This document shows, piece by piece, positions 49,128 to 60,085 of a stretch of DNA of 64,000 nt. Position 1 is the stretch's first letter, and every line of letters starts with the position of its first letter. This DNA is from Rhynochetos jubatus (lineage: Eukaryota; Chordata; Aves; Eurypygiformes; Rhynochetidae), in NCBI GenBank assembly GCA_027574665.1, contig CM050651.1, forward strand, positions 4,837,501-4,901,500, read 5' to 3'. A program made the position numbers and the translations under genes. The notes under the pieces are model-generated. The model did no database searches, was not told the origin of the DNA, and was given only the letters and a program-made list of their open reading frames with translations.

Positions 49128-49190
49128 TTATTCTGAAAAGGTCAAGTAATACAGATTGATGTGATCTAAATTAACCTCAAACAGTTACTT
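49128..49190. repeat. Duplicated element of about 62 bp, copy B
   Basis: Second member of the pair with 48878-48940. It keeps ATTGATGTGAT and AAATTAACCT exactly. Similarity fades within about 15 bases on either side, so the unit appears discrete. Confidence 0.75.
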
Positions 49191-52100
49191 CTCTTCTCAG
49201 AATGATATGCTGTCATGGTGGGGAAGATCAGACAGTTGCCTTCTCTTTCCCTTTGGTTTTTTTTTCCCCCTTCCAGATGCATAAATTGTACATATTTCAT
49301 TCCGGGAGGCAGGTGCAAAACACTTGCAACCCTATAAATTATCTTCTTAATAAAATTCAAAACCTGTTGACTATTTATCAGAAAACTTTATTTATTCCCC
49401 TTGGAAGCAACACGGGTATGCCACGCACTGTAAAAAAATATACACGCTTAGAAAACAAGGTTTACTTTGCAACTAAAACCTGATCCAAAGCCCATTTTTC
49501 CAAAGCTTTCTTCCCTTGGATTTCATACCTCAAGTAGACAGTGTGAACACAATATTCAACTGCAAATTCATGGGCAGTGTGGTTGATTGTGGCACTGAAC
49601 AAGTGAAGCAGGATCCCCCATTTTATTTGGTTTCTTGAAGAAAACAAGTGTAATTTCCTTACCTCTTCTCCTTCAATTATCTCAAGAGTTAAGAATAATG
49701 CCTCTTAACACCGTCCTGATGAAATGGAAAGGTACGACGAGTGAAACACTCGAGAAGGAACATAAGAAACAGGAGACAAAAATGGTAACTTTTCTTCTGA
49801 AGGAGAGAATTAGCTGGCGAAGGGGAAGGCATCAATAACAACTTAAAACAAGCTCTTTCACCTGTCCTCAACAAACATGCTCTAAATAAATTCAGCTTCT
49901 CCAAAGGCAGGAGACACCTCGAAAACCGCTGTCCATGTCGCTGGAAGGATGCTTTCTCCTTCTGGAGGTGTAACTCTGGGCACCCCAGGCCCGCCTGCTC
50001 CCCTAGGCTCCCTCTGAGCCCAGCGATGGATGGGAAACTGCCCTGGGAAGGGCTTGGGGTGCCACAACGGTGAAGACAAAGAGCAGCAGCAAGCTAGGCA
50101 AAGCATCCTCCTGTCCAAGGCACCAGCATGTCTCCCACAGCTCTGCACTCGGGCAACCTGATCCGGACACAGATACGTAGAAATACAACTTGACGTAGGG
50201 AATAGCCACAACTGTCACATCATTTACTGACCAAAATAAATGTTTAATTTTGCATTTAGTTGAAGGCTGTGCTGTAATCAATAATTAATTTCCCAGTTGT
50301 GGTTATTTTACATATCCAGTCACCTTTATACATGCAAAATAGCCAGAACAAGCATATCATTTATTGATTCAACTCTGAACCTGAAGAACAGAGCACAGTG
50401 TGCTAACTTTGGCTGTATTTGTATGACTTCAGAGCTATTTTCCTCTCTGACAGTGTCTCCTCATGTATCGGACCTCCCTCTTGTTTTATTCTGTTCTGCT
50501 GAAATCCTCAGATTTGAAACTCAGCTCTGAACAGTAGGCAAGGAGAGTGCTTGGTGCCAGAAACAAATAAAAGGGGTATTTTTTCAGCCTGCCGAATCCT
50601 CTAAAACACACCAGAATGATTGCAAAGAGAAACAGTTACACAGACAGAAGAGCGAGTGGTTCTGCTTGTAAAGACATCTTCTTAAAAAGTAAAAAATGCT
50701 TATCGGATCTCCACCACAGTGGAAAATCCAGACTCTCTCTCTGAATAATGCAACACCTAAATAAAGAATTGAAATGAGCTGAAGTTACTCTGGGAGATTT
50801 CCCTAAACCTTCCAGTTCTGGAGAATGAAAAAGGAAAGCAGAGGCAGCTGTATCTTTGTGGTGTTCACACAGCCTTAGGGTTGCTCCCTTAATAAGTCCT
50901 GAAGGAAAAAAATTATGGAAAAGCACTTAATTCTTTGAAAAGTTTCGGGGTAACGAGTGCTGAACATTATTTAGGATGCTTTTGATGCTTAAATTTTGAT
51001 AGACAGTGAGACTCTCCTTTTTCTGCCTCCTATTTGCCACTGTATTTCTTCAAGTGTGCAACATCTGTAGGGTTTCATTGATTTTTTTTTTCCCCTCTTG
51101 TTGCTCAGTATGAACTAGAAAGGGGGGGAGAAGCAACTGGTGAACCCATCCACTCTACAACTAGGGATCAACCTGTTTTTCTTGGGATATCAGTTATTTT
51201 GAGGCTCATCATATCAGCAATATTAGAGATGTAATAAAGCTCCCTACCCACAAAGAAGTCAATTACTTTAGCGACCAAATGCGTATGATAAACTTTACTT
51301 AAAATTGACATAATACTTGTAACATAAACACTGAGACTAATTATGAAAACAATCATAGTCAAAGCCAATTATATTGTGGGTTAGTAAGTAGGATCACAAC
51401 TGCTATTTACGGTGACAGAAATAGTATCATGATTATATATGAAAGACTATATACAGATGGTAAAAAAGATTATGCTTGGCATAACTCAAAGCGACAAATT
51501 AAAATGAATGTCTGCAAACAAACTGGAGGAAGTAATATTACGTCACTAAGAATGAGACTGACCTTCTCTTTCACTTAATGCCAAACTACAAACTACATGA
51601 CTGTATGAAAAAATGGAAGTAGCTTTACTTACATCCATGTAAGTGGGTGTGTATGTCTGTATGTAACTAATGCAACTGCCACCTTTTCAGTGTGGATGAG
51701 AATCGTACAAAATACTGTTGGGTTCTTGGCATATATGCCTTTGGTCCTTCCAGAAAATACAAAATATTAGCACTCATACAGAGTAAATTGCTTCAAAGTG
51801 GTTTTAATAAAGTCTAGTATGTGTTTGGCAAAAACTGAACCTTCTTTGCTACACGTGGATGATCAGAAATATGCAGACTCACACCAAATAGATATATGGC
51901 TTCATATTCATTAGAGTGTTATCAAGCCTGATTTTTACATTTACGAATTTTATGATGCCTACTTATGTTCTTGTTCCCCGTTATGACCTGAGATTAATTT
52001 AACACCATCAATTTATAAGCCACAAGATGTGTAGAGTCAGTTATCATGCTAACGCTCACTTCTTCTGACTGTCATCCTAGATTGTCATTTACAGACATTT

Positions 52101-53546
52101 ACTTTTACAAGAGCATAAAACGATCCCAAAGTAGTTTGTTAGTGCAAAGCTATACATTATACTGTGGCTCTCATTACTTTGGTTCCCTAAATAAGTTACA
52201 GTAAAACTTAAATGAGCATGTTAATGGTTGTTGTCAGTGGTTTGCTGTTGTTATTTTTTGGTTTATGACTCTCTATCTACATTTATCAACATCGGCCCTA
52301 AAGAGTCTACAGTATTTTCCTAGCTGTCCTCTGACAGCTTTTTCACCCGACCATCTTGCCCAGTAACATTTCAAAAAAGCCAGGTAGATGGAAGGTTTCA
52401 GTTTCTCTTTAAAATAGCCAATTTAGTGTGTTAGGTGAAAGAAAACCTTGAAGACCACCAAGCCACCTTGTGCACACGACAGCTATGCTGGAGATGAAAC
52501 CTGGTGCTTCTCTTTGAGGACAAGCTATCCACCAAGCACTCTGGACTATGGGTGTTCAAAACTCAGCAGAAAGCACGGTTTGTCTCTGTTCTGGGTCATT
52601 TTGTACTCAACAAACTCCTGGGATGCTTTTCAATAATGTTTTGTGTTCAAAGCTAAATTAGAAACAGGGATCAGACTTTCTGAAGACTCTGAACTAGATT
52701 TCAAAACCACAAATTGACAGAAATTTATCCTCTGTTCAAGCATCAAAATCACTGGCAGATTTCACAAGAACCTCTTCTAGAAACGTGTCGTATGAGGCCT
52801 AGCCCATTACTGGGAGGTGCACTGGAGAAAACGAAGGTGAGTTACTATTAGTTTGGGCTAACAGGAATCTATTTCTCCTCTGTAGTTTCTTCCTTGGCTT
52901 ATTGCCATCCTCCTTTAGAAGTTCAGGGTGGAAGGGGGTTTTGATTTTTGTACTGTTGCGAGCATTTAAATAAGATAAGCCCCATGACTGTTCCCCTGTA
53001 TCTAGAAGAACACCAGAAGATCATATTTTCAACTATTTGCTATTAAATATCCACAGCAAGTACCATCAGTCAGCAGAAAGGCTATGACTAGTTAGGAAAC
53101 CATGAAATTCTTTATGAACAGATTAAGAAGTGCACATGACATTTGGTAGAACACTTCTTATCCTATGGACTGCTCTCACATCACTATTGTTCAGTGTACC
53201 TGTAATGCAGAAAGAACATTTTCAGGACTACAGAGAAAAAAAACTCCTAAGGCATTCAGTAAAGATTGTTTTAAGAAAAAAAAAATCATCCTTTATGCAC
53301 AAATATTATCTGTTATGTGAATAAGAAGCCAGACTACTTCTAAAGCTCTAAGGCTGGAAAAACTGGATCCACAGATATTGGGTAAGCCAATGACGTTGCA
53401 TGAATAGCATACATTTGCTTAATAAAAATGTTGCCATCTGCTGTGAATGGCTAAGAGTCACCATCATAAAAAAGTAAATATTTTTAAACCAATGGTGCCA
53501 GAGAAAGTAAAGACAAATGATATAAAGAAAATGGCAAAAGATCTAT
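49191..53546. other. Unique non-coding sequence
   Basis: AT-rich with no recognised repeat or gene. A GC-richer patch at 49900-50180 carries overlapping minus-strand frames of 109 and 92 codons without motifs. At 51168-51368 a 66-codon minus-strand frame looks membrane-like (VFIISLSVYVTSIMSIL) but is in AT-rich DNA, where such sequence arises easily. Confidence 0.5.
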
Positions 53547-53893
53547 TTGATTGCCTCATGTTAATATCTAACAATCCTCAGAAAACTGGGGACATTCCAA
53601 AGGTTTAGAGAGTTACCAACCTTTCAATATTTTAAGATAATTGTAAGAATGACGAGGAATGATAGACTGGTCAGTCTAATCTTTGATCACAGGTAAAAAT
53701 CCTTATGGATTAGAGATTACAAGCGTAAGTACTGTCCCTCACCTTGGGTTCAAAGAAGGTAGATAGGGTCTTTCTTTTGTCTTTGATGGGATTACGGATA
53801 CAAGCAGTAAACTGGTGTAGTATACTGGGATTTTTCCAAGGCATTTGATCCAGTGTTTACGAAGCGGTTTACAGAAAAGGTTAGCCCCATGTG
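53547..53893 (+). mobile_element. Ancient CR1-type reverse transcriptase relic
   Basis: Translation in shifting frames gives a collinear series typical of the CR1/L3 reverse-transcriptase N-terminal half: KTGDIP near 53585, NDRLVSLIFD near 53657, and VVYWDFSKAFDPVF at 53817-53858. DFSKAFD corresponds to the catalytic block holding the first aspartate of the active site. Several in-frame stops and frame changes separate the parts, and nucleotide similarity to the younger CR1 copies here is low. I therefore call it an old fragment. The ends are approximate; both 5' and 3' parts are missing or unrecognisable. Confidence 0.75.
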
Positions 53894-55750
53894 TAATTAA
53901 TAATAATCAAGGATTTAAGTGGAAATTCATAGAATAGATTAAAAGGATGAACTGATACCATTAGCAACATAGCTACACATATCTGACGTTGTCTTTAGTA
54001 ACATCCCTACTGAACGAACTTCTCAGCCAGCATTATTTTCTGTTGTGATCTTCAGGATACAAAATCCTTCTTACCAAAATTTGAGAAAAAGCTTGACAGG
54101 GTATGAGCCTTGCAAAAGGATGGCTTAAGAGAACTAATGGTTCCTTATAATCCTAATTTTTATGAAATTTAGAAACAGTTTGTTGGAATAAATACTCTGA
54201 ATCTGACATTTGAAAGACGATATTTTTTCTTCTTTTTTTTTTTTTTTTTTTAATTTTCAAAAAAACATTAGGCATCTGCCACTGGTTTCCTAGTATCAGA
54301 AAGTTCGTTATACCATAGGCAGCAGGAACTGATAAAGAACCCCAGAAACCTTTGGCACTCACTAATTTGAATCTGAAAAGTTACCTAAGAACTTGCCGAA
54401 TATGATCTTTTCAGATTAACAGGCTGGAAATATGAGAAAACCATAGCCTGAAAGGAATATCATCTGAAATAGGCATGTTTGTTTATTGGTCTGGTAGTAA
54501 AGAAATTTCAAACTTCTATTACCCAAACCCATATAACTTCATGAAAGGACTGACTGAACTGGCCGTGTTCTGTCAACCATCAGTCATTAGTAATAGCAAG
54601 AAGGTTTATTATACATTTTGTTCACCCCTGAGACAAGCTAAATCCAACAATGTCACTTTTAACCTTAGGAAAGGAAATGAAACGGCTTAAAGCCTCACAC
54701 CCTATAAGTCATGCTAGATATAAACTCTCAGAAGGGTCTTGATGACATTTGTCTTCCCTATCTCTTGTCCTTGGGCACACTGTCCAATTTTAAATCTAAG
54801 GCTGTTGCAGGAGAACCTTTCAAGACTTGGAGCAATTTTTTAAGTATACAAAACAAATGTATGTTATGCATTTTACATCTGCATATATATTTGCAAATAT
54901 ATATAAAGCAAAATGTATGACAGCTTTTTAATAGAAAGGCTACAGCCAAATTGTTCTACTGTAGCCACTCTTGATTTCCTGTAATCAAAATATCATCGTA
55001 TAGCCAGATTCTGCTATTTCAGTAGAATGATCAAGTAAAGAAAATACCAAGTATGTGACAATAAATTTGATTAAACTTATGTGCAGATTCTCAGTTGTGA
55101 AAAATTTCCAATAGAAATCCCTGTGTCTAGAAATGGCTGATAAAATGTAACTTTAACCTTTTAGTAAAAATTGCCTAAAGATACAGCTCAAATTGCAAGT
55201 CTGACCGCTATTAACTTGTCCATTTACTTAATAAGAAACCCTCATATACTTAGAAGACCAGTGTGACTAGGCTGAGATGAGATGTATATCAAACACATGG
55301 TAGTTCTCTGTGTCCTCAACATATCTTCCTGTCTAATGGAGGACTCCCCTTCTCCCTTCTCTTCCTCATCTTTCTTGGATTCATGTGCTTAAATTTCATC
55401 TACTCCCATCTAAATTTATTTACGTAGCCAAAGCCTTCATTAACATTGGTCCTTAATACCTACCAGTTCCAGAACTAAGCGTCTCTTCTCTGGATTTCAT
55501 AACTATTTTATGTGCCAAAGAGATTGAAATTAAATATATATTCTGCCAAGACATAAATATTCTTCTTTACTTATAGATAAATCAATACATTAAATAATTC
55601 ATAAAGATTTTAAATTATATTTTTAAGTAATTAAACATGCCCTGTTTATATTTTATTAGTTCATACTAAGTTTGACAAGCACTGTCTTAAATTTAACCAC
55701 CCCTTACAGAGATGATTCATTCAAATTGTTGCTTACTATTATTTTTGTAT
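53894..55750. other. Unique AT-rich non-coding sequence
   Basis: No repeat family or gene recognised; frames up to 71 codons. T19 lies at 54233-54251. Confidence 0.55.
54233..54251. repeat. T19 homopolymer
   Basis: Nineteen T bases following a TTTTTTCTTC stretch. No retroposon body is recognised to its right on the minus strand, so it is listed only as a simple repeat. Confidence 0.9.
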
Positions 55751-55755
55751 GTCTC
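55751..55755. repeat. Target-site duplication, left copy
   Basis: GTCTC directly left of the LTR; the right flank at 56325-56329 is GTCTG. Four of five bases match. Confidence 0.6.
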
Positions 55756-56324
55756 TGTCCTGGTTTTGGCTGGAACAGAGTTAAATTTCTTCATAGTAGC
55801 TGGTATGGGGCTGTGTTCTGGATTTGTGCTGAAGCACAATGAACACTATGAAGTGTTGATAATACAGAGATGTTTTTGTTATTGCTGAGCAGTGCTTACA
55901 CACAGTCAAGGCTTTTTCTGCTACTCAAACCACCCCACCAGTGAGTTGTCTGGGGGTGCACAAGAAGTTGGGAGGACACACAGCTGGGACAGCTGACCCC
56001 AGCTGACCAAAGGCATATTCCATACCATATGGCGTCATGCTCAGCATATAAAGTTGGCAGGGACATGTGCACTTAAGGTATCTGTCTTCCCAAGTAACTG
56101 TTACACGCAGTGAAGCCCCACTTTCCTGAAGATGGCTGAATCCTTGCCTGCTGATGGGAAGTGGTTAATGAATTCCTTGGTTTGCTTTGCTTGCGTGCAC
56201 AGCTTTTTTTTACCTTACTAAACTGTCTTTATCTCAACCCATGAGTTTACTCACTTTTACACTGGAGGGGAGTGAGCGAGCAGATGTGTGGTGCCTAGTT
56301 GCCAGTTGGGGTTAAACCACAACA
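55756..56324 (+). mobile_element. Solo LTR of an endogenous retrovirus (sense)
   Basis: A 569-bp block starting TGTCCTGGTTTTGGCTGG and ending TTAAACCACAACA, with flanks GTCTC and GTCTG as an imperfect 5-bp target duplication. It has the layout of a common avian LTR: CATATTCCATACCATATGG with GCGTCATGC, a TATAAA at 56047, a downstream CTTACTAAACTGTC region, then TTTATCTCAACCCATGAG and a GGAGGGGAGTGAGCGAGCAG terminal part. No primer-binding site, polypurine tract or gag/pol/env follows or precedes it, so it is a solo LTR left by recombination. ERVL-type assignment from the 5-bp duplication is inference. It shares its 3' portion with the LTR at 31 kb. Confidence 0.92.
56031..56052 (+). promoter_or_regulatory. 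LTR core promoter: CRE-like site and TATA box
   Basis: GGCGTCATGC at 56031-56040 resembles a CRE/AP-1 half-site, and TATAAA lies at 56047-56052, seven bases from it. This spacing and order is typical of this LTR type. Whether it still drives transcription cannot be seen. Confidence 0.6.
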
Positions 56325-56329
56325 GTCTG

Positions 56330-59300
56330 CATTTATTTATTAATGATAGATGTAAATAAGCCTAGTAGCACAGGGATTGTGGAATGAGGAATGAGAGGGA
56401 GTGGACAAAGTAGTATTGTTTTCTTAATATTTTCTATTTACTCACATGTTTTCTCTTAAAATGTTACTTTAAAAAAAAAAAAACCTCTAAGCTAATTTTT
56501 TTAGTGTAACATTGAAAATGTTAAATGTTTACAATTCATTCAGTAGAAGTAGAGATTGAACACCTGACACAAATAAAAGCCATATAATATGGCTTTAAAT
56601 GATTTATCAATGAATGTGGTTGTGAACAGAGATGAAGTAAGAGTTACAGTGATTCTACAGAAAATCTGCCCTGTAAGGCAGTGCGTAATTCAGAACTAAG
56701 ACAGTAATTCTTCTTCCTCCCTTTTATTTTAGGTGGTTTTCCAAAAAGCTAACATGTTCCCCGTCTATCAACACTCTTCTGGATTCTTTCGCTGTTTCTA
56801 CAGACTATTACATGCTTTTCCACAATAATATGCATAGGTGTCTCACTAATGAGAAATGCCCATGAACATACCCTGAGAGATGACGTTTCTTTCTGGTGTC
56901 TTCCTGCATCAAATAATGGTACCTCTATAACTGCTTGGCATTAGAAAGGGCCTTGCTGGGGGCTGGAAACCATACCAAAGAATTACCCCTCTGCGTTCAT
57001 CTTGTTTTCACCCCCTTCTGTAATTCAGTTCCTGGATGCTGTTAGAGCCTCAGTATGGGGTTAGATGGCTCCCTGGGCCCACATGGGACTGTATGTTTGT
57101 TTTCATGTTCTTACCACTCCGGTGCTGAACGGGAGCCTGAACAAAGGCAAGTCACAGTTAGCCCTGTGAAACAATTCTCTCTTCTGCTCAGAATGAGAGC
57201 ATAAACCCAAAAGACAAGTGAGCCCTGACTACAGAATCTCTTCATGAGGCAAATTCCCAAAGAAGAATGAAAATTAATCAAAGTTCTGATGGCACCTAAT
57301 AACACTGCAGTCATTGAGAATGATTTTTATTGTCCCTAATGAGCATTTTATAGATACTCATATCTGAGCAGTGCCTGAATCTTTCAAAATAAGAACCACT
57401 GTTTTCCCTGGAGAAGCAGCATGTTGCTGAATGCAATCTGTCAGCATGTCGGGGCTTCTCAGACTATAGTAATAGATGATCAAATCCTCTTCCATGTTTC
57501 ATGAATTGAAGGTGTAAATCAGTTTAGCCATTAAATAAGTCAACATTCCTCTTATCTACCAGTTACTTTGATTTTATAGATAAAGGTATAACTTCTATTG
57601 CAAGTAATTAAAAAGGAATAATTTATTTCACAATGTGGTTTCTATCACAGTCTGCTTCAAACCTAAAATGAGGGCAACCACTAACTGTAATTTTTGCTTT
57701 TTCTAGCCTATTCTCTCAAAAGAGGAATGTGATTTCACTTTGATTTTTCAATTCCATAACAAGAATTGTGAGGTATTTCATATATTTAAATACAGCTACA
57801 CCTGAAAAACTGACAGTCTAGGAGCCTGGTCCTCTCCCTCTACTACCGTGGAAATATTAAATTGCAGTCAGCCTTCTCTCTTGTCTGTATTACCACTGAA
57901 GAGTCAAAAAATGCTCACTTGGAGTTCCTTCAAAATACTATTCATCTTTTTTAAAAGGGTGTTTCCACTGGATGGCAAAGATTAAAAAGAGAAGTGAATG
58001 CACCTCATCCTATCAACACTAATACTAATCTCCTAATCTTCATCTTTTTCTCACTTTAAATCTATTTCCCTTTCTATAAACCATTTATTGTCTGATCATT
58101 GTTCTTGTCTTTAAGCAGCATTTGAAATTACATAAATATAGCATGCTATTTATCCATAACATTTCTGTGAATTTCTTTTGCTAGTCAATCATCAAACAGG
58201 AGCTTAGGGTAGAGCTTTGTCTTCACCGGCACACCCTCGCTCAATGTTCCCAGGCGATTCTAGATAAGAATCATACAGACATATATTTTAAGATAGTCAG
58301 ATATAAGCAAGTGTTTCATTTATGCCCTGTAATAATTCCTGCTGCCTTTAAAAAGCTTAACAGGAAAAAAATACTATATACCTGTATGATGAAAGAGAAT
58401 TGTATCCGTGTGAGGCAGCCCATTTTAAAGCACCTGGTCTTGTACCTGCATTTATTGAATCTTCTGTTTATGATTCTGGGCAGGCACTGCAGACAGTGAT
58501 GCAGTTCCTGCTGCTCTTTGCTGTGGAATTAAGCTACTGAGCTTTGTGCTACCCTTTGGCTGGCCTAATCACCACTTTACCCATCCTGTAGTAAATCACC
58601 ATTGTACCTGCTTTAAAAATGTCGGGACAAACACGCTGACACCTAATTTACTACACGTTATTATTTGAGTTGAGGAAGTGTATAGGAAAGACAGTTCATC
58701 CCGTAAATGTTAAGCTAGTTGTCAGGACACTGGAAGGATGTGGGAGCACCCGCCGAGCCAAGCCGGCTTGGAGGGAGGAACAGCAGCTTCCAGCAGAGTA
58801 CAGTGTTGCGTACGGGCAGCTTCCTCACAATCAATTAGGTACTCATGGAGAGAAAGAGTCCAATTGAGAAACTAGCAGCTTCTTCTTCCTTACATTTTTA
58901 ATCCTGGACATGCAAGCTCAATTTCGTAAGCACAGTGTGTGACAGGGGGTCTACCCGTATACGTCACACAAGCAAGGCTTCCAACTCTGCAGCTCTCAGC
59001 CAAAAGCATAAAACAAGGACACAAAAAGGAAGACCCCGGGTACATGACAGTATACTTTTGAGTGAAAACAGCCTTTTGCATTTTTAGAAGCCTCAAGATA
59101 AAAATATAACTAGCTTCCACTTGAAAGCATAAATGTGGAAAAACAGGGCAAAACTTTCTCAGATCTCACAGCACGCATTCCTCCTGATAAATAACACCAG
59201 GAAGGATATTCTAGGATTTGGGAACTCCATAGTGTAGAGAGCCAGCCTTTCTAAATGTTGGGCTATTTTCATTTGGTGAGGTGTTTGAGCAAAAAAATAT

Positions 59301-59869
59301 TAGATCTTGAAATCACCTGATTAATACATGCTGCTTTTCTTCCTGCCAGGAAATTTGGAATAAAACATTACTGAGGAACAGTCTTAATGCAAACAAGTCT
59401 GCTGGCATTATCATGGGCCTCCAGCTTCCTGTTAAATCCTGAAGATTTTTCCTTGTTCTCTGCAGAATGGATTTGTTTCCAAAAGAGAAACACCTGTGTC
59501 ACCCACCTAAAAATTATACACAATTTTTCACCTCACTGGGCCTACACTTCCCAACACTCACTAATTGGTACTTAGGAGAATGGTATTGTGCTTTCTGCCT
59601 GCCTTCTATGCACAGGCAGTTGGAGTTTAAAATAAATCCTGTTAAGTTCCAGGAGTAGATGATTACTTTCTCATTTTTAGTTCTAAATATGCTAGTTGTT
59701 GCTCAATTTATTCTGTCCTTTATCCTTTCTGTTTTCAATGTCTTTCCACTTGTTTTCCTCCTACCTCCTAGTGGGAATTTCCACTCGCTGGCTGGAATTC
59801 AGCAGAAATAATAAACCCATGTAAAGATCTCCAGCAAAAGATCTTTGCCTAAGTGCATGATTGCGGATG
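56330..59869. other. Unique non-coding sequence
   Basis: AT-rich with no recognised repeat or gene. A13 at 56471-56483. Frames stay below 80 codons. A CpG-bearing patch at about 58745-58810 includes a 14-bp palindrome. Confidence 0.55.
58758..58771. repeat. 14-bp perfect palindrome
   Basis: CCAAGCCGGCTTGG is its own reverse complement. It sits in a locally GC-rich patch. A palindrome of this length can arise by chance in 64 kb, so no function is claimed. Confidence 0.7.
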
Positions 59870-60085
59870 CTGGAGCCGTGCCCAGACAAAACCCTGCCCG
59901 TGCTGATCCGTCCCTCCCCGTTAGAAGGGAGCAATTAGTCATGTCGACGGCAGCGTTTGGCACCCCCAGTCACCTCCCCGGTGGGATTCTGCACCTCCTG
60001 AGAAAAGGCAGGGTTCAAGAGCAGGGCCAGAGAGCGGCGACTTGTCCTTCCCTGTTCTCAGTAGTAAATCCACAGCAAAACAGCG
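59870..60085. other. CpG cluster, candidate regulatory element or exon
   Basis: I count about 12 CpGs in roughly 215 bases, against a strongly CpG-depleted background. A 94-codon plus-strand frame (59845-60129) covers it but opens on TTG; its first ATG is at 59857. The translation is A-, P- and R-rich with no recognised motif. GAGCAATTAGTCATGTCGAC contains a homeodomain-like CAATTAG core. It is too small for a classical CpG island. Confidence 0.3.

Noticed and set aside
51168..51368. Membrane-like 66-codon minus-strand frame, considered as a mitochondrial insertion
   Set aside because: I could not match it to any mitochondrial gene, it has no flanking tRNA-like sequence, and hydrophobic frames are common in AT-rich DNA.
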